From: SG8-30 sp964406445
Lineage (GTDB): Bacteria > Pseudomonadota > Gammaproteobacteria > Steroidobacterales > Steroidobacteraceae
Length of the DNA: 64,000 bases
Direction: 5' to 3'
Assembly: GCA_964406445.1 (NCBI GenBank)
Contig: CAYORU010000009.1
Location: 1-64,000 of the forward strand
Shown: piece after piece, positions 1 through 7,625 of the stretch
Layout of the letters: every line of letters starts with the position of its first letter
Position numbering within the stretch: position 1 is the first letter of the stretch
Program-made: the position numbers and the translations under genes
The notes under the pieces: model-generated
Database searches by the model: none
Told to the model about the DNA's origin: nothing
The model's input: the letters and a program-made list of their open reading frames with translations, nothing else

Positions 1-163
1 CCTCGGTCAGCGCGATCACGGCGTGGCGCAGCTCGTCGGCCGGCAGCCGGTTGATAAGGTTCACGACGCCGTTCTCGAGCCCGCCGACGTCGAAGCGGAA
101 GACCACGTGCGCCACGAGCGGCAGCGTCACGACGGGTCGTCCACTGGCGACGACGGTGCTCAT
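1..163 (-). CDS. PEP-CTERM/XrtA-associated glycosyltransferase (TIGR03088 type), N-terminal fragment
   Basis: Only the first 54 codons are inside the window; the gene runs off the left edge. The start ATG at 163 overlaps the stop of the preceding amidotransferase gene as ATGA, so the two are translationally coupled. The N-terminus reads FRFDVGGLENGVVNL, the glycine-rich first loop of GT-B glycosyltransferases. It closely resembles the XrtA-linked family called sugar transferase stp2 (TIGR03088). Such enzymes are thought to add sugars to the exopolysaccharide made by the XrtA locus. The family call rests on about 50 residues plus the neighbourhood, so the acceptor and donor sugars cannot be stated. 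Confidence 0.75.
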   Translation of the reverse strand, partial: MSTVVASGRPVVTLPLVAHVVFRFDVGGLENGVVNLINRLPADELRHAVIALTE

Positions 164-2100
164 GCCGCACGCACCAAGTCATGCACCTCATCGCCGACAT
201 CCGAGTGACTGCGGCCGTCCAGGAAGAGCCGGCACCAGAGTTCAAGATTGACCAGCGAGAGCAGCAGGTCGCTGTAGTCCTCACGTCCGGTGTCGTGGTC
301 CGAAATGAGTTTCTGCACCGCTTTCCACTGTAGAAGCCCCCGTGATTCGACGACCGTACGCCCGAGCAGCGTGTCTCGAAACTCGCGCAGGTCCGACTTG
401 AACCAGGCACCGACCGGCGCGCCGAAACCCCGCTTGCCTCGACCGATGATTTTCTCTGGCACGATTCCCGTCATCGCGCGCTTGAAAAGGGACTTCGACG
501 CACCACCCTGCACCTTGACCGCCGCGGGGATAACGGCCGCAAGCTCGACGAGTCGCTCATCCAGAAACGGGGAGCGACATTCAATGGATGCAGCCATTGC
601 AACCTTGTCAGCGAGCAACAGCAAGTCCTCAGGTAGCTGTGTCGACGCGTCGATATGAAGCAGTCGAAGAAGCTCATCGTCCGATGACTCCTTCTGGAGC
701 ACCCGGTCGAATTGTCGCGACTCGGACGCCCCAACTGTGAGAAGACTCTCCAGAGTCTCCGCGTCGCAGACTTGCATGTACAGGCGGTACTGTTCGCGCC
801 ACGGAAGCCCTGCGCCTCGGACGACACGTCGCGCATAGCGCCCCAGATCATGTATCCGCGTCTCGCGGCCCGCGGGTATAGCGTCGGCAATCGGCTGGAC
901 GATCCCACGTTGAACCCACGACGGAATCATCCGCATCCGGCGCTCGACAAAGCCACCGAGGTATCTCCGATAGCCGGCGAAAAGCTCGTCTCCTCCGATG
1001 CCCGTCAGTATGACCTTGACATCCTCGCCCGCACGCTTCGCGAGAAGATAGGCCGTAAAGACGGCGCTGTCGGACAGCGGTTCCTCGGTGTGCCACATCA
1101 GCCGGGGCAAGAGCGCCGCCGCGTCAGGCGTTGCGCGTACCTCATGATGTCGAGCGGATACGGCATCGGCCATGAAGGCCGCGTACGGCAGCTCGTCGAA
1201 GGTGCGCGCCGCGGCGCTCCCCTCGTAGCCTATCGAGTAGGTATTGACCGGTTGGTTGCCGTGCTCGGCCATCATCGCGACGATGGCGCTCGAGTCGATG
1301 CCTCCCGAGAGGAATGCGCCTATCGGCACGTCCGCAACCATGTGCTCCGCCACAGCGCGCCGCAGTTCGACTCGGATCTGCTCGACCCAGGCACCTTCGT
1401 CAAGGTCGTGGCGCACGGTGGCCGGCAGCTGCCAGTATTGCCACAAACGTGTCCTTCCCTGTTCCCAGACGAGAGCGGTAGCCGGTGGAAGCTTGCGAAT
1501 TCCGCGAAACACCGTACGCGGTGCGGTGCAGAAGCCCATGAACAGATGCTCGCGCAAGGCCGCCGGGTCCAGTTCCGCGCGGATTCCTGGCAGGGCCAGC
1601 AGAGCCTTGACCTCCGAAGCAAACGCGAGGTGGCCACTCTCATCATGGTAATAGACGGGCTTCTGCCCGAGCCGGTCGCGCGCCAGGACCAGTCGCCGGC
1701 GCCGCTCGTCCCACAGCGCGAGCCCGTACATGCCCGAGAGGTGCCGGAGGAAGTCGTCGCCGTGCTCCTCGTAGAGGTGCACGATGCACTCGACGTCGCT
1801 GCCGGTGCGGAAGCGGTGCCCGCGCGCCTCGAGCCCGGCGCGCAGCGACTTGAAGTTGTAGATCTCGCCGTTGCAGACCACCCAGACCGTCCCGTCCTCG
1901 TTGGCGATCGGCTGGTGCCCGCCCGCAAGGTCGATGATGGACAGCCGGCGCATGCCGAGGATCGCCTCCCCGCCCGGTGAAGCGTGGAAGCCCTCGTCGT
2001 CCGGCCCGCGGTGGCGGATGACGCCGGCCATGCGGCGGACGTCGTCGAGCGCCTCCCGCCGGACGCCCTGGCCGTTCGCGATGCCGACGATGCCGCACAT
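160..2100 (-). CDS. XrtA/PEP-CTERM system amidotransferase (asparagine synthase family)
   Basis: The protein has 646 residues. It starts Met-Cys-Gly-Ile, so Cys2 is the nucleophile of a class II glutamine amidotransferase domain (about residues 1-210). The synthetase domain follows with the ATP pyrophosphatase loop SGGIDSS at 265-271. This is the full AsnB architecture. The copy next to exosortase A forms its own subfamily (XrtA system amidotransferase), which probably amidates a sugar acid or other part of the exopolysaccharide rather than making free asparagine; that role is inferred from context. The ribosome site GAGGG lies 8 bases before the ATG. The gene follows the deacetylase gene by about 20 bases and overlaps the next glycosyltransferase by 4. 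Confidence 0.92.
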   Translation of the reverse strand: MCGIVGIANGQGVRREALDDVRRMAGVIRHRGPDDEGFHASPGGEAILGMRRLSIIDLAGGHQPIANEDGTVWVVCNGEIYNFKSLRAGLEARGHRFRTGSDVECIVHLYEEHGDDFLRHLSGMYGLALWDERRRRLVLARDRLGQKPVYYHDESGHLAFASEVKALLALPGIRAELDPAALREHLFMGFCTAPRTVFRGIRKLPPATALVWEQGRTRLWQYWQLPATVRHDLDEGAWVEQIRVELRRAVAEHMVADVPIGAFLSGGIDSSAIVAMMAEHGNQPVNTYSIGYEGSAAARTFDELPYAAFMADAVSARHHEVRATPDAAALLPRLMWHTEEPLSDSAVFTAYLLAKRAGEDVKVILTGIGGDELFAGYRRYLGGFVERRMRMIPSWVQRGIVQPIADAIPAGRETRIHDLGRYARRVVRGAGLPWREQYRLYMQVCDAETLESLLTVGASESRQFDRVLQKESSDDELLRLLHIDASTQLPEDLLLLADKVAMAASIECRSPFLDERLVELAAVIPAAVKVQGGASKSLFKRAMTGIVPEKIIGRGKRGFGAPVGAWFKSDLREFRDTLLGRTVVESRGLLQWKAVQKLISDHDTGREDYSDLLLSLVNLELWCRLFLDGRSHSDVGDEVHDLVRAA

Positions 2101-2121
2101 CAGGGGCGCCCTCGCGTCGCC

Positions 2122-2961
2122 TCAGGCGACGCCGAAGACTTCATCCATGCGCCCCCAGCGGAAGTCGCGCAGCAGCCGGCGCAGGCGTGCCTCCATGGTG
2201 CGGAGGTTGGTGTAGTGCCGGAAGCGGGACTTGAGCGGCAGGCCGCCGATGCGCGGCTGGCCGGGGTCGATCTCCCAAGGGTGGCAGTAGAACACGCCGG
2301 CCTGGCCGTCGCGCTCGTTCACCCGCCGCAGGGCGGCGCTGAAGACGCCATAGGGCAGCAGCCTGAACCAGCCGCCGCCGCCGGCAGGCAGCCGCTTGCC
2401 GAGGAACTCCACCGTCGTGATCGGCACCTCGAGCATCGGCCCGGCGCCGGGCCGGTACGGGAAGCGCGGCGCGTCCGGGATGCCGTAGAGGTCGTGGCGG
2501 ATCGGGAAGATGCTCGAGTCGTAGGCGAACCCGAGCTCCTGCAGGATCTCGAGCGCCCACAGCGAGTCCTTGGTGACCGAGTAGGTCGCCGCTCGGTAAC
2601 CCTTGACGGGGCCACCGATGGCGTCCTCGAGGACCTGCTTGGCCTCGCGCGTCTCCGCGGTGAAGGTCGCAGGCGACTGGGTGTAGACGCGCTGGTGGGT
2701 GAGTCCGTGGCAGGCGACCTCGTGGCCGGCGGCGTGGATGTCCCGCACCAGGGCGGGCGAGCGCTTCGCCACCCAGCCGAGGATGAAGAAGGTCGCCTTG
2801 ACGCCCTCCTCGCCCAGCACCTCGAGCACGCGCCTCGTGTTGCCCTCGGCGCGGTACTCGAGCGCGTCCCACTGCCCGCGGTCGATCGCGGGGGCCAGCG
2901 CCTCGACGTGGAAGTAGTCCTCGACGTCGATGGAGAACGCGTTGACGACAGGTTGAGGCAC
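2122..2961 (-). CDS. XrtA system polysaccharide deacetylase (TIGR03006 type)
   Basis: A protein of about 279 residues of the NodB/carbohydrate esterase 4 fold. Near the N-terminus FSIDVEDYFHV carries the catalytic and metal Asp pair. HEVACHGLTHQRVY holds the two zinc-binding His residues, and GYRAATYSVT is the conserved Arg motif. The family removes N-acetyl groups from exopolysaccharide and is a standard member of XrtA loci. The open frame continues further upstream, but that part lies inside the preceding outer-membrane protein gene. I therefore chose GTG at 2961; a TTG at 2976 that overlaps the upstream stop is the alternative. Neither has a strong ribosome site, so coupling to the upstream gene is likely. 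Confidence 0.9.
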   Translation of the reverse strand: MPQPVVNAFSIDVEDYFHVEALAPAIDRGQWDALEYRAEGNTRRVLEVLGEEGVKATFFILGWVAKRSPALVRDIHAAGHEVACHGLTHQRVYTQSPATFTAETREAKQVLEDAIGGPVKGYRAATYSVTKDSLWALEILQELGFAYDSSIFPIRHDLYGIPDAPRFPYRPGAGPMLEVPITTVEFLGKRLPAGGGGWFRLLPYGVFSAALRRVNERDGQAGVFYCHPWEIDPGQPRIGGLPLKSRFRHYTNLRTMEARLRRLLRDFRWGRMDEVFGVA

Positions 2962-2972
2962 CGGGTTCTGGC

Positions 2973-4295
2973 TCAACGCCGCGGCGAGTAGGTGATCGTG
3001 AGCGCGACGCGATTCTCGACGTAGTCGCGGGCGGCGGATCCGACCCCGGTGTCGCCGCTTCCCTCGTTGCGATCGGCCTGCAGCGCGACGGAAAGCGTGT
3101 CGCTCAGCGCCCACTCGAGACCCGCGCCGACGACCCACTCGTCGAAGTCCGTCGCCAGCCCGATTTCCTCGGTCGCGTAGCCGCCGAAGAGTCGCGCCGT
3201 GAGGCGCCGCGTCATCTGCCTCGTCAGCAGCAGGGATCCGCCGAGCCGCTCACGATCCAGCGACGAGAGGTTCTCCTGCTCGTCCTTGCTCCAGTCGATG
3301 CCGACACGGAGGTTCGTGCGCGCCCCCTCGACCGAAAGGCCCAGCGACAGGTAGTCGGACTGCATCGGATCCTGGCTGACGGCGACCGTGCCCGTGCCTG
3401 CGTCCACGCCGGCCAGCGCCTGGCCACGGGCGAACTCGTCCGCGGCATCGGTCAGGTTGGTGCCGGCATTCAGCTCGACCGTCGAGCGTGCGCCGAGCTG
3501 GCGAGTCAGCGAGAGACCGAGGAGCGGCGCATCGTACGAGCGGGAGGCGCCATCGACCTTCGTATAGCCCCCGCGGAACTCGGCCTCGGTGCGGGCACCC
3601 TGGACCCTGAAGCTGGCATAGCCAGACACCCGGTCGTAATCGGAATCGATGACGCTCGTGCTGTCGTCGAACTCGATGCGCTCGAAGGTGCCGTTCAGGC
3701 CGAGGGAGCTCCGCGAGCTGAGCGCCCTGACGAGGCCGAGGGTCCCCGAATAGCGCTCGCTGTCCGCCTCGGTATCCTCGTAGGCGACGTCAGACCAGCG
3801 GGCCGACAGCTCGACGCGGGTCCGCTCGCCCAGCAGGAAGTACAGGTCCGGCCCGGTGGAGAACACGTTGGTGTCCTGCCGGTTGTCCGGCGTCTCGGCG
3901 AACCGCCGGTCGACGAGCGTCTGGCCGTAATTGTCCTGGACGGTCCAGGTCAGGCGATCCGGGACGAGCGAGAACACGAGCGTCCCGGCGAGTCCACCGA
4001 CGACTTCGTCCCCGAACGTGTCGTCGAGGTATTTCCGCCACTGCAGGTCGGCCGCAACGTCGGCATCGAGGCGGCTGCCCTCGCGCTGGAGCGCGACGGC
4101 GAGGCCCGCCGTGGCAATCGTCTCGGAGGTCTCGTCGGCCGCGACGCGCCCGACGTTGTCGGTATGCGTCGCTCCGGCCGAGACCGCGATCTCGACCTGC
4201 TGCGCCGTCGCAGGCCCGGCGGCTGCCAGCAGCACACCGGCAACGAGGCCGGTGCGCACGTTCGAAGCTACTGCGAGGGATCGTATCTTTTTCAT
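2973..4295 (-). CDS. PEP-CTERM system-associated outer-membrane beta-barrel protein (TIGR03016 type)
   Basis: A 440-residue protein with a clear signal peptide (MKKIRSLAVAS, hydrophobic run, PATAQ cleavage site). The rest is a long series of alternating amphipathic strands rich in Thr, Ser, Arg, Asp and aromatic residues, and it ends in an aromatic/Arg segment (ITYSPRR) that suits a barrel terminus. This matches the outer-membrane protein of XrtA loci, probably the porin-like exit for the polymer or an anchor; its exact role is not established. The ATG at 4295 is preferred over that at 4301 because GGGAG sits 7 bases before it, but only 1 base before the other. It lies between the kinase and deacetylase genes. 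Confidence 0.85.
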   Translation of the reverse strand: MKKIRSLAVASNVRTGLVAGVLLAAAGPATAQQVEIAVSAGATHTDNVGRVAADETSETIATAGLAVALQREGSRLDADVAADLQWRKYLDDTFGDEVVGGLAGTLVFSLVPDRLTWTVQDNYGQTLVDRRFAETPDNRQDTNVFSTGPDLYFLLGERTRVELSARWSDVAYEDTEADSERYSGTLGLVRALSSRSSLGLNGTFERIEFDDSTSVIDSDYDRVSGYASFRVQGARTEAEFRGGYTKVDGASRSYDAPLLGLSLTRQLGARSTVELNAGTNLTDAADEFARGQALAGVDAGTGTVAVSQDPMQSDYLSLGLSVEGARTNLRVGIDWSKDEQENLSSLDRERLGGSLLLTRQMTRRLTARLFGGYATEEIGLATDFDEWVVGAGLEWALSDTLSVALQADRNEGSGDTGVGSAARDYVENRVALTITYSPRR

Positions 4296-4319
4296 TGGCA
4301 TGCTCCCTGGGCGAACGCG

Positions 4320-5273
4320 CTATGGCGCCGGCGCCTCGGCTGCCTCGGGGCGAGCCTCGTCGCCCGCGGGCGCGCCGTAACCGTATCCGTAGCCGTAGTG
4401 GTAGGGGGTCGTGCCTCCCCCTGCCACGTGATTGAGGATGAGGCTGATCTGTGGACCGTCCCCGACGATCCGCACGGATTCGAGCACTGCCTGCTGGGGC
4501 GTGGAGTTGGCCTTCACGACGAGCAGGACCTGACCGAACAGCGATGCCAGCACCCGGGCCTCGCTGGTCAGGAGGATCGGCGGCGAATCGACGATGACGA
4601 TGCCGGCCGGATCGAGCTCCTCCAGCCGGCGGATCAGGGCACGCATGCGTGCGCTCGCCAGGAGCTCGGGCGCGTGCTCGCTGCGCTTGCCGACCGGGAG
4701 CAGGTTGAGCCGGGAAATGTCGGTTCGCAGGATCACGGACTCGACCGCCCGCTCCGGCTCGGCGAGGACGTCGAGCAGACCGGGTTCGTCGCCAGCCCCG
4801 AAGGCATCGCTCACGTGGGGTTTGGCGACGTCCCCGTCCACGAGGAGGACCGTGTGGTCCTTCTCGAGCGCCATGCTCATGGCGAGGTTGACCGAGGTAA
4901 ACGTCTTGCCGTCGCCAGGCAGCGCGCTCGATACCATGATCGAGCGGGCGGAGCCCGCGGCAGCGTCGGTATCCGGCAGTTCGTCGAAGAAGGCGTGCTT
5001 GATCAGGGGCCGCTTGATCGCGCGGTACTGGTCGGCCAGCTGGCGCTGCTGCTCCTGCGGGGGCAGCAGGCCGCCGGCCCGCAGAGCCTCCAGGTCCACC
5101 TGGAGCAGACGGTCCGTGCGCGCGTGTCCTCCGCCCGACATCCCGGGCTCGAGCGGCAATGGCGCCGGGGGCCGGGAGGCAGCCGGCGCAGAGCCGATCT
5201 GCGGCTCCCGGCGCTTGCCCGACGCCTTCTGGCTCGCCTGAAGTTTCTGCAGCGCACGTTCGACGAGGCTCAT
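4320..5273 (-). CDS. XrtA-associated tyrosine autokinase (BY-kinase)
   Basis: A 317-residue cytoplasmic bacterial tyrosine kinase like the kinase half of Wzc. After an N-terminal helix (MSLVERALQKLQ) comes a Walker A motif, LPGDGKTFTS, then a Walker A' region (LLVDGDVAKPHV) and a Walker B segment, VIVDSPPIL. The C-terminus ends in a tyrosine-rich tail (YHYGYGYGYG), the usual autophosphorylation cluster. Phosphorylation cycling with the adjacent chain-length protein controls polymer length and export. GAGGG 10 bases upstream supports the ATG at 5273. The gene starts 7 bases after the stop of the chain-length gene. Confidence 0.93.
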   Translation of the reverse strand: MSLVERALQKLQASQKASGKRREPQIGSAPAASRPPAPLPLEPGMSGGGHARTDRLLQVDLEALRAGGLLPPQEQQRQLADQYRAIKRPLIKHAFFDELPDTDAAAGSARSIMVSSALPGDGKTFTSVNLAMSMALEKDHTVLLVDGDVAKPHVSDAFGAGDEPGLLDVLAEPERAVESVILRTDISRLNLLPVGKRSEHAPELLASARMRALIRRLEELDPAGIVIVDSPPILLTSEARVLASLFGQVLLVVKANSTPQQAVLESVRIVGDGPQISLILNHVAGGGTTPYHYGYGYGYGAPAGDEARPEAAEAPAP

Positions 5274-5280
5274 GACTTGC

Positions 5281-6891
5281 TCACCCTCGGAATCGAAGCA
5301 GCAGCTGCGTGACCAGCGGTTGCATCAAGATGACGAGAACAAAGGCGGCGAACAGCAGCGCGGTGCCGCCCGAAAAACGGACCAACTCGGACCGGCGCTG
5401 CTCGCGGTGGCGGTCCACCCAGGTGCGGCTGACCGCCGCCAGGACCGGCAAGCCGGTGGCGGCCGTGAGGGCCGGTACCGAGTGGAACACCGGGCGCATG
5501 TGGTTCAGGAGGTAGGCGACGCCCCCGGCCAGCCCGAGCGCCGCCACGAGCACGCCGGCAAGCAGCAGCAGCCGGTTGGGCGCGACGGGGTCGAGCCCGG
5601 CCGTCGGCGGGTCGATGACGTCGAACTTCACCGTGCCGGTGCGATCAGCCTGCTCGGAGATCACGGCCACCTCGCGCCGCTGGACCAGCTCGAGGTATTT
5701 CTGGCGGGTCACTTCGTAGTCGCGGTTGAGACGCGCCAGTTCAGCCTCGACCTCGGGAACCGAATCCACCAGCCTGCGCAGCTGGGCCACCTTGCCCTGG
5801 CGCTGGGCCAGTTCCTGGCGCAACTCCGCGACCTGGACCTCGGTGCGCTTGAGCTCGATCTCGAGGCTCTGGTAGATCGGGTTGGTCTTGAGCGACTGGG
5901 TGAGGCTGCCGGTGGCGGCGCCGCCGGACCTGACCCGGGCGAGTTCCTCCGCCTGCCGCGCCTTGAGCTCCCCGATCGTGCGACGCGTCTCGACGACCTC
6001 GGGATGCTTGTCGGTAAAGCGCAGCAGCAACTCGTCGAGTTGTTTCTCGAGGTCCTGGATCCGGTAGGTGATGTCTCCTGCCGCGGAACCCGCACCGGCC
6101 GGGGCGGCGCCGGTGTCGAAGCCGAACAGGAACGGCTCCTCGCCGCTGAGCTGCCGCTGGATCTCGTTGCGGCGGCTCTCCGCCACGGCGAGCGCCGTGC
6201 GCACCCGCTCGGCCTCCGTCGACTCCTCCTGCAGGCGCTGGAAATAGTCGCCCCGGCTGTCCGGCATCACGCCGACATTGACCTTCTTGAATTCCGCCAG
6301 CCGGGCCTCGGCCTCGGACAGGCGCTGCTCGTACTCCTTGATCTGCTCGCCGAGGAAACGCTCCGCGGTTTCCTGGCCGACCCGCTTCTCCCCGAGCGCG
6401 TTCTCGACGAACGCGTTCAGCAGGGTGTCCACGACCTCGATGGTCTTGTCGCGGTCTCGATCCTGGAAGCGAATGACGTAGAGTCCGTCGCCTCGCGTGG
6501 TGCGCGCCCGCAGGTCGCCCGCATCGATGGTGATCCGCTCCTGCACGCTGCGAATGAGCGCCTCGCGCTGTTCCGGGGTGTGCGCCCGCAGGTCGAGGTC
6601 GGTTTCCCGCGCGACCTGCTCGATCTGTGGCCGGCTCAGGAGGGCGGTACGCACGAGGTCGAGCCCGGAGGCCACGTCAGGATCGATGGCAAGACCCTGC
6701 AAGAGCGGCCGGAGGATGCTGCGGGTGTCGACGTAGACCCGCGCGCTCGCCTCGTAGGTGTTCGGAATGGTCATGACGAGCGGCCATCCGATCAGGCAGG
6801 CGATCCACGCCGTTGCCAGCGCCCACCAGCGGAAGCGCCACGCGCCGCGCAGCTCGTCGAGGACGAGGCTGATCAGTTCCCTAAGCGGCAT
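5281..6891 (-). CDS. XrtA system polysaccharide chain-length determinant (Wzz/GNVR family)
   Basis: A 536-residue inner-membrane protein of the polysaccharide co-polymerase type (TIGR03007). A first membrane helix (about residues 25-45, WWALATAWIACLIGWPLV) is followed by the Wzz domain with SARVYVDTRSIL. A long periplasmic coiled-coil region comes next (Glu/Arg/Leu-rich, about 180-420), then a second membrane helix near 450 and a further hydrophobic stretch at the C-terminus. It has no kinase domain; that function is in the separate downstream gene. It sets polymer length and bridges to the outer-membrane export protein. It lies between the export gene and the autokinase gene on the same strand. 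Confidence 0.93.
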   Translation of the reverse strand: MPLRELISLVLDELRGAWRFRWWALATAWIACLIGWPLVMTIPNTYEASARVYVDTRSILRPLLQGLAIDPDVASGLDLVRTALLSRPQIEQVARETDLDLRAHTPEQREALIRSVQERITIDAGDLRARTTRGDGLYVIRFQDRDRDKTIEVVDTLLNAFVENALGEKRVGQETAERFLGEQIKEYEQRLSEAEARLAEFKKVNVGVMPDSRGDYFQRLQEESTEAERVRTALAVAESRRNEIQRQLSGEEPFLFGFDTGAAPAGAGSAAGDITYRIQDLEKQLDELLLRFTDKHPEVVETRRTIGELKARQAEELARVRSGGAATGSLTQSLKTNPIYQSLEIELKRTEVQVAELRQELAQRQGKVAQLRRLVDSVPEVEAELARLNRDYEVTRQKYLELVQRREVAVISEQADRTGTVKFDVIDPPTAGLDPVAPNRLLLLAGVLVAALGLAGGVAYLLNHMRPVFHSVPALTAATGLPVLAAVSRTWVDRHREQRRSELVRFSGGTALLFAAFVLVILMQPLVTQLLLRFRG

Positions 6892-6934
6892 GGCGGCTTC
6901 TCTTCTCCTCGTGTCGGGCGTGGGACCGTCGGCG

Positions 6935-7618
6935 CTAGAACATCGACTCTGGAACGACCAGGACGTCGCCGGGCTGCAGCTGGAGGTTGTCCTTCAATCG
7001 CCCGCGCTCCATGAGGTCCTTCAGGCGAACCCGGACCTCGGTTCGCTTGCCGTCCTGGTTGCGCACGATGCGCGCCCGGTTCCCTGCGGCGAACTGGCCC
7101 AGCCCCCCTGCCTCGAGCACGAGGTCCATGACCCGCATGCCCTCGCGATAAGGGAACGAGCCGGGCGACGCCAGTTGGCCGATCGCCGTCACGCGACTGA
7201 AGGCGCTGACGGGATTGGTGACGATGACGTTGACCTGCGGGTTGCGGATGTACTCGCCGAGGACCGCCTCGACATCGCGAGCGAGCTGCGAGGGCGTCTT
7301 GCCGACGGCGACCATGTCCTCGACGAGCGGCGTGGAGATCTTGCCGTCAGGCCGCACAGGCACCGCGACCGACAGCTCCGGGTTCCGCCAGACGAAGACG
7401 TTGATCGCATCGCCGGGCCCGATGATGTAGTCGGCAGGAACGGCGGCATCGGCCGCGGGCGGGCCGGCCGCCTCGGGCGCGCTGCCCGCGGAGGGGAGCG
7501 TCTCCTGGGCCAGCGCGGCCGTAGAAAGCCATCCCAGGCAGGCCACGAGCGCCACCCCGAGACCGCGCATTCCACCCAGGCGAGGTTGCCGCCACGGCAC
7601 GCCGAGTAAACGTAACAT
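6935..7618 (-). CDS. XrtA system exopolysaccharide export protein (Wza-like)
   Basis: A 227-residue periplasmic/outer-membrane protein of the Poly_export/SLBB type (TIGR03027). A signal peptide (LGVALVACLGWLSTAALA) precedes the export domain, whose conserved start is YIIGPGDAINVFVWRNPEL. The SLBB domain follows (VTAIGQLASPGSFPYREG) and the protein ends with QLQPGDVLVVPESMF. Together with the chain-length protein it forms the export channel. The open frame extends upstream into prsT. I chose ATG 7618 because GGAG lies about 10 bases before it and the stop of prsT is just upstream; ATG 7570 remains possible. Confidence 0.9.
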   Translation of the reverse strand: MLRLLGVPWRQPRLGGMRGLGVALVACLGWLSTAALAQETLPSAGSAPEAAGPPAADAAVPADYIIGPGDAINVFVWRNPELSVAVPVRPDGKISTPLVEDMVAVGKTPSQLARDVEAVLGEYIRNPQVNVIVTNPVSAFSRVTAIGQLASPGSFPYREGMRVMDLVLEAGGLGQFAAGNRARIVRNQDGKRTEVRVRLKDLMERGRLKDNLQLQPGDVLVVPESMF

Positions 7619-7625
7619 CGCTGCG

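Noticed and set aside
712..1980. A 422-codon plus-strand open frame opposite the amidotransferase gene (similar long antisense frames occur opposite prsT, gltX and others)
   Set aside because: It is antisense to a clearly conserved enzyme, has a biased Arg/Pro/His-rich composition and no motif; such frames are expected in very GC-rich DNA.
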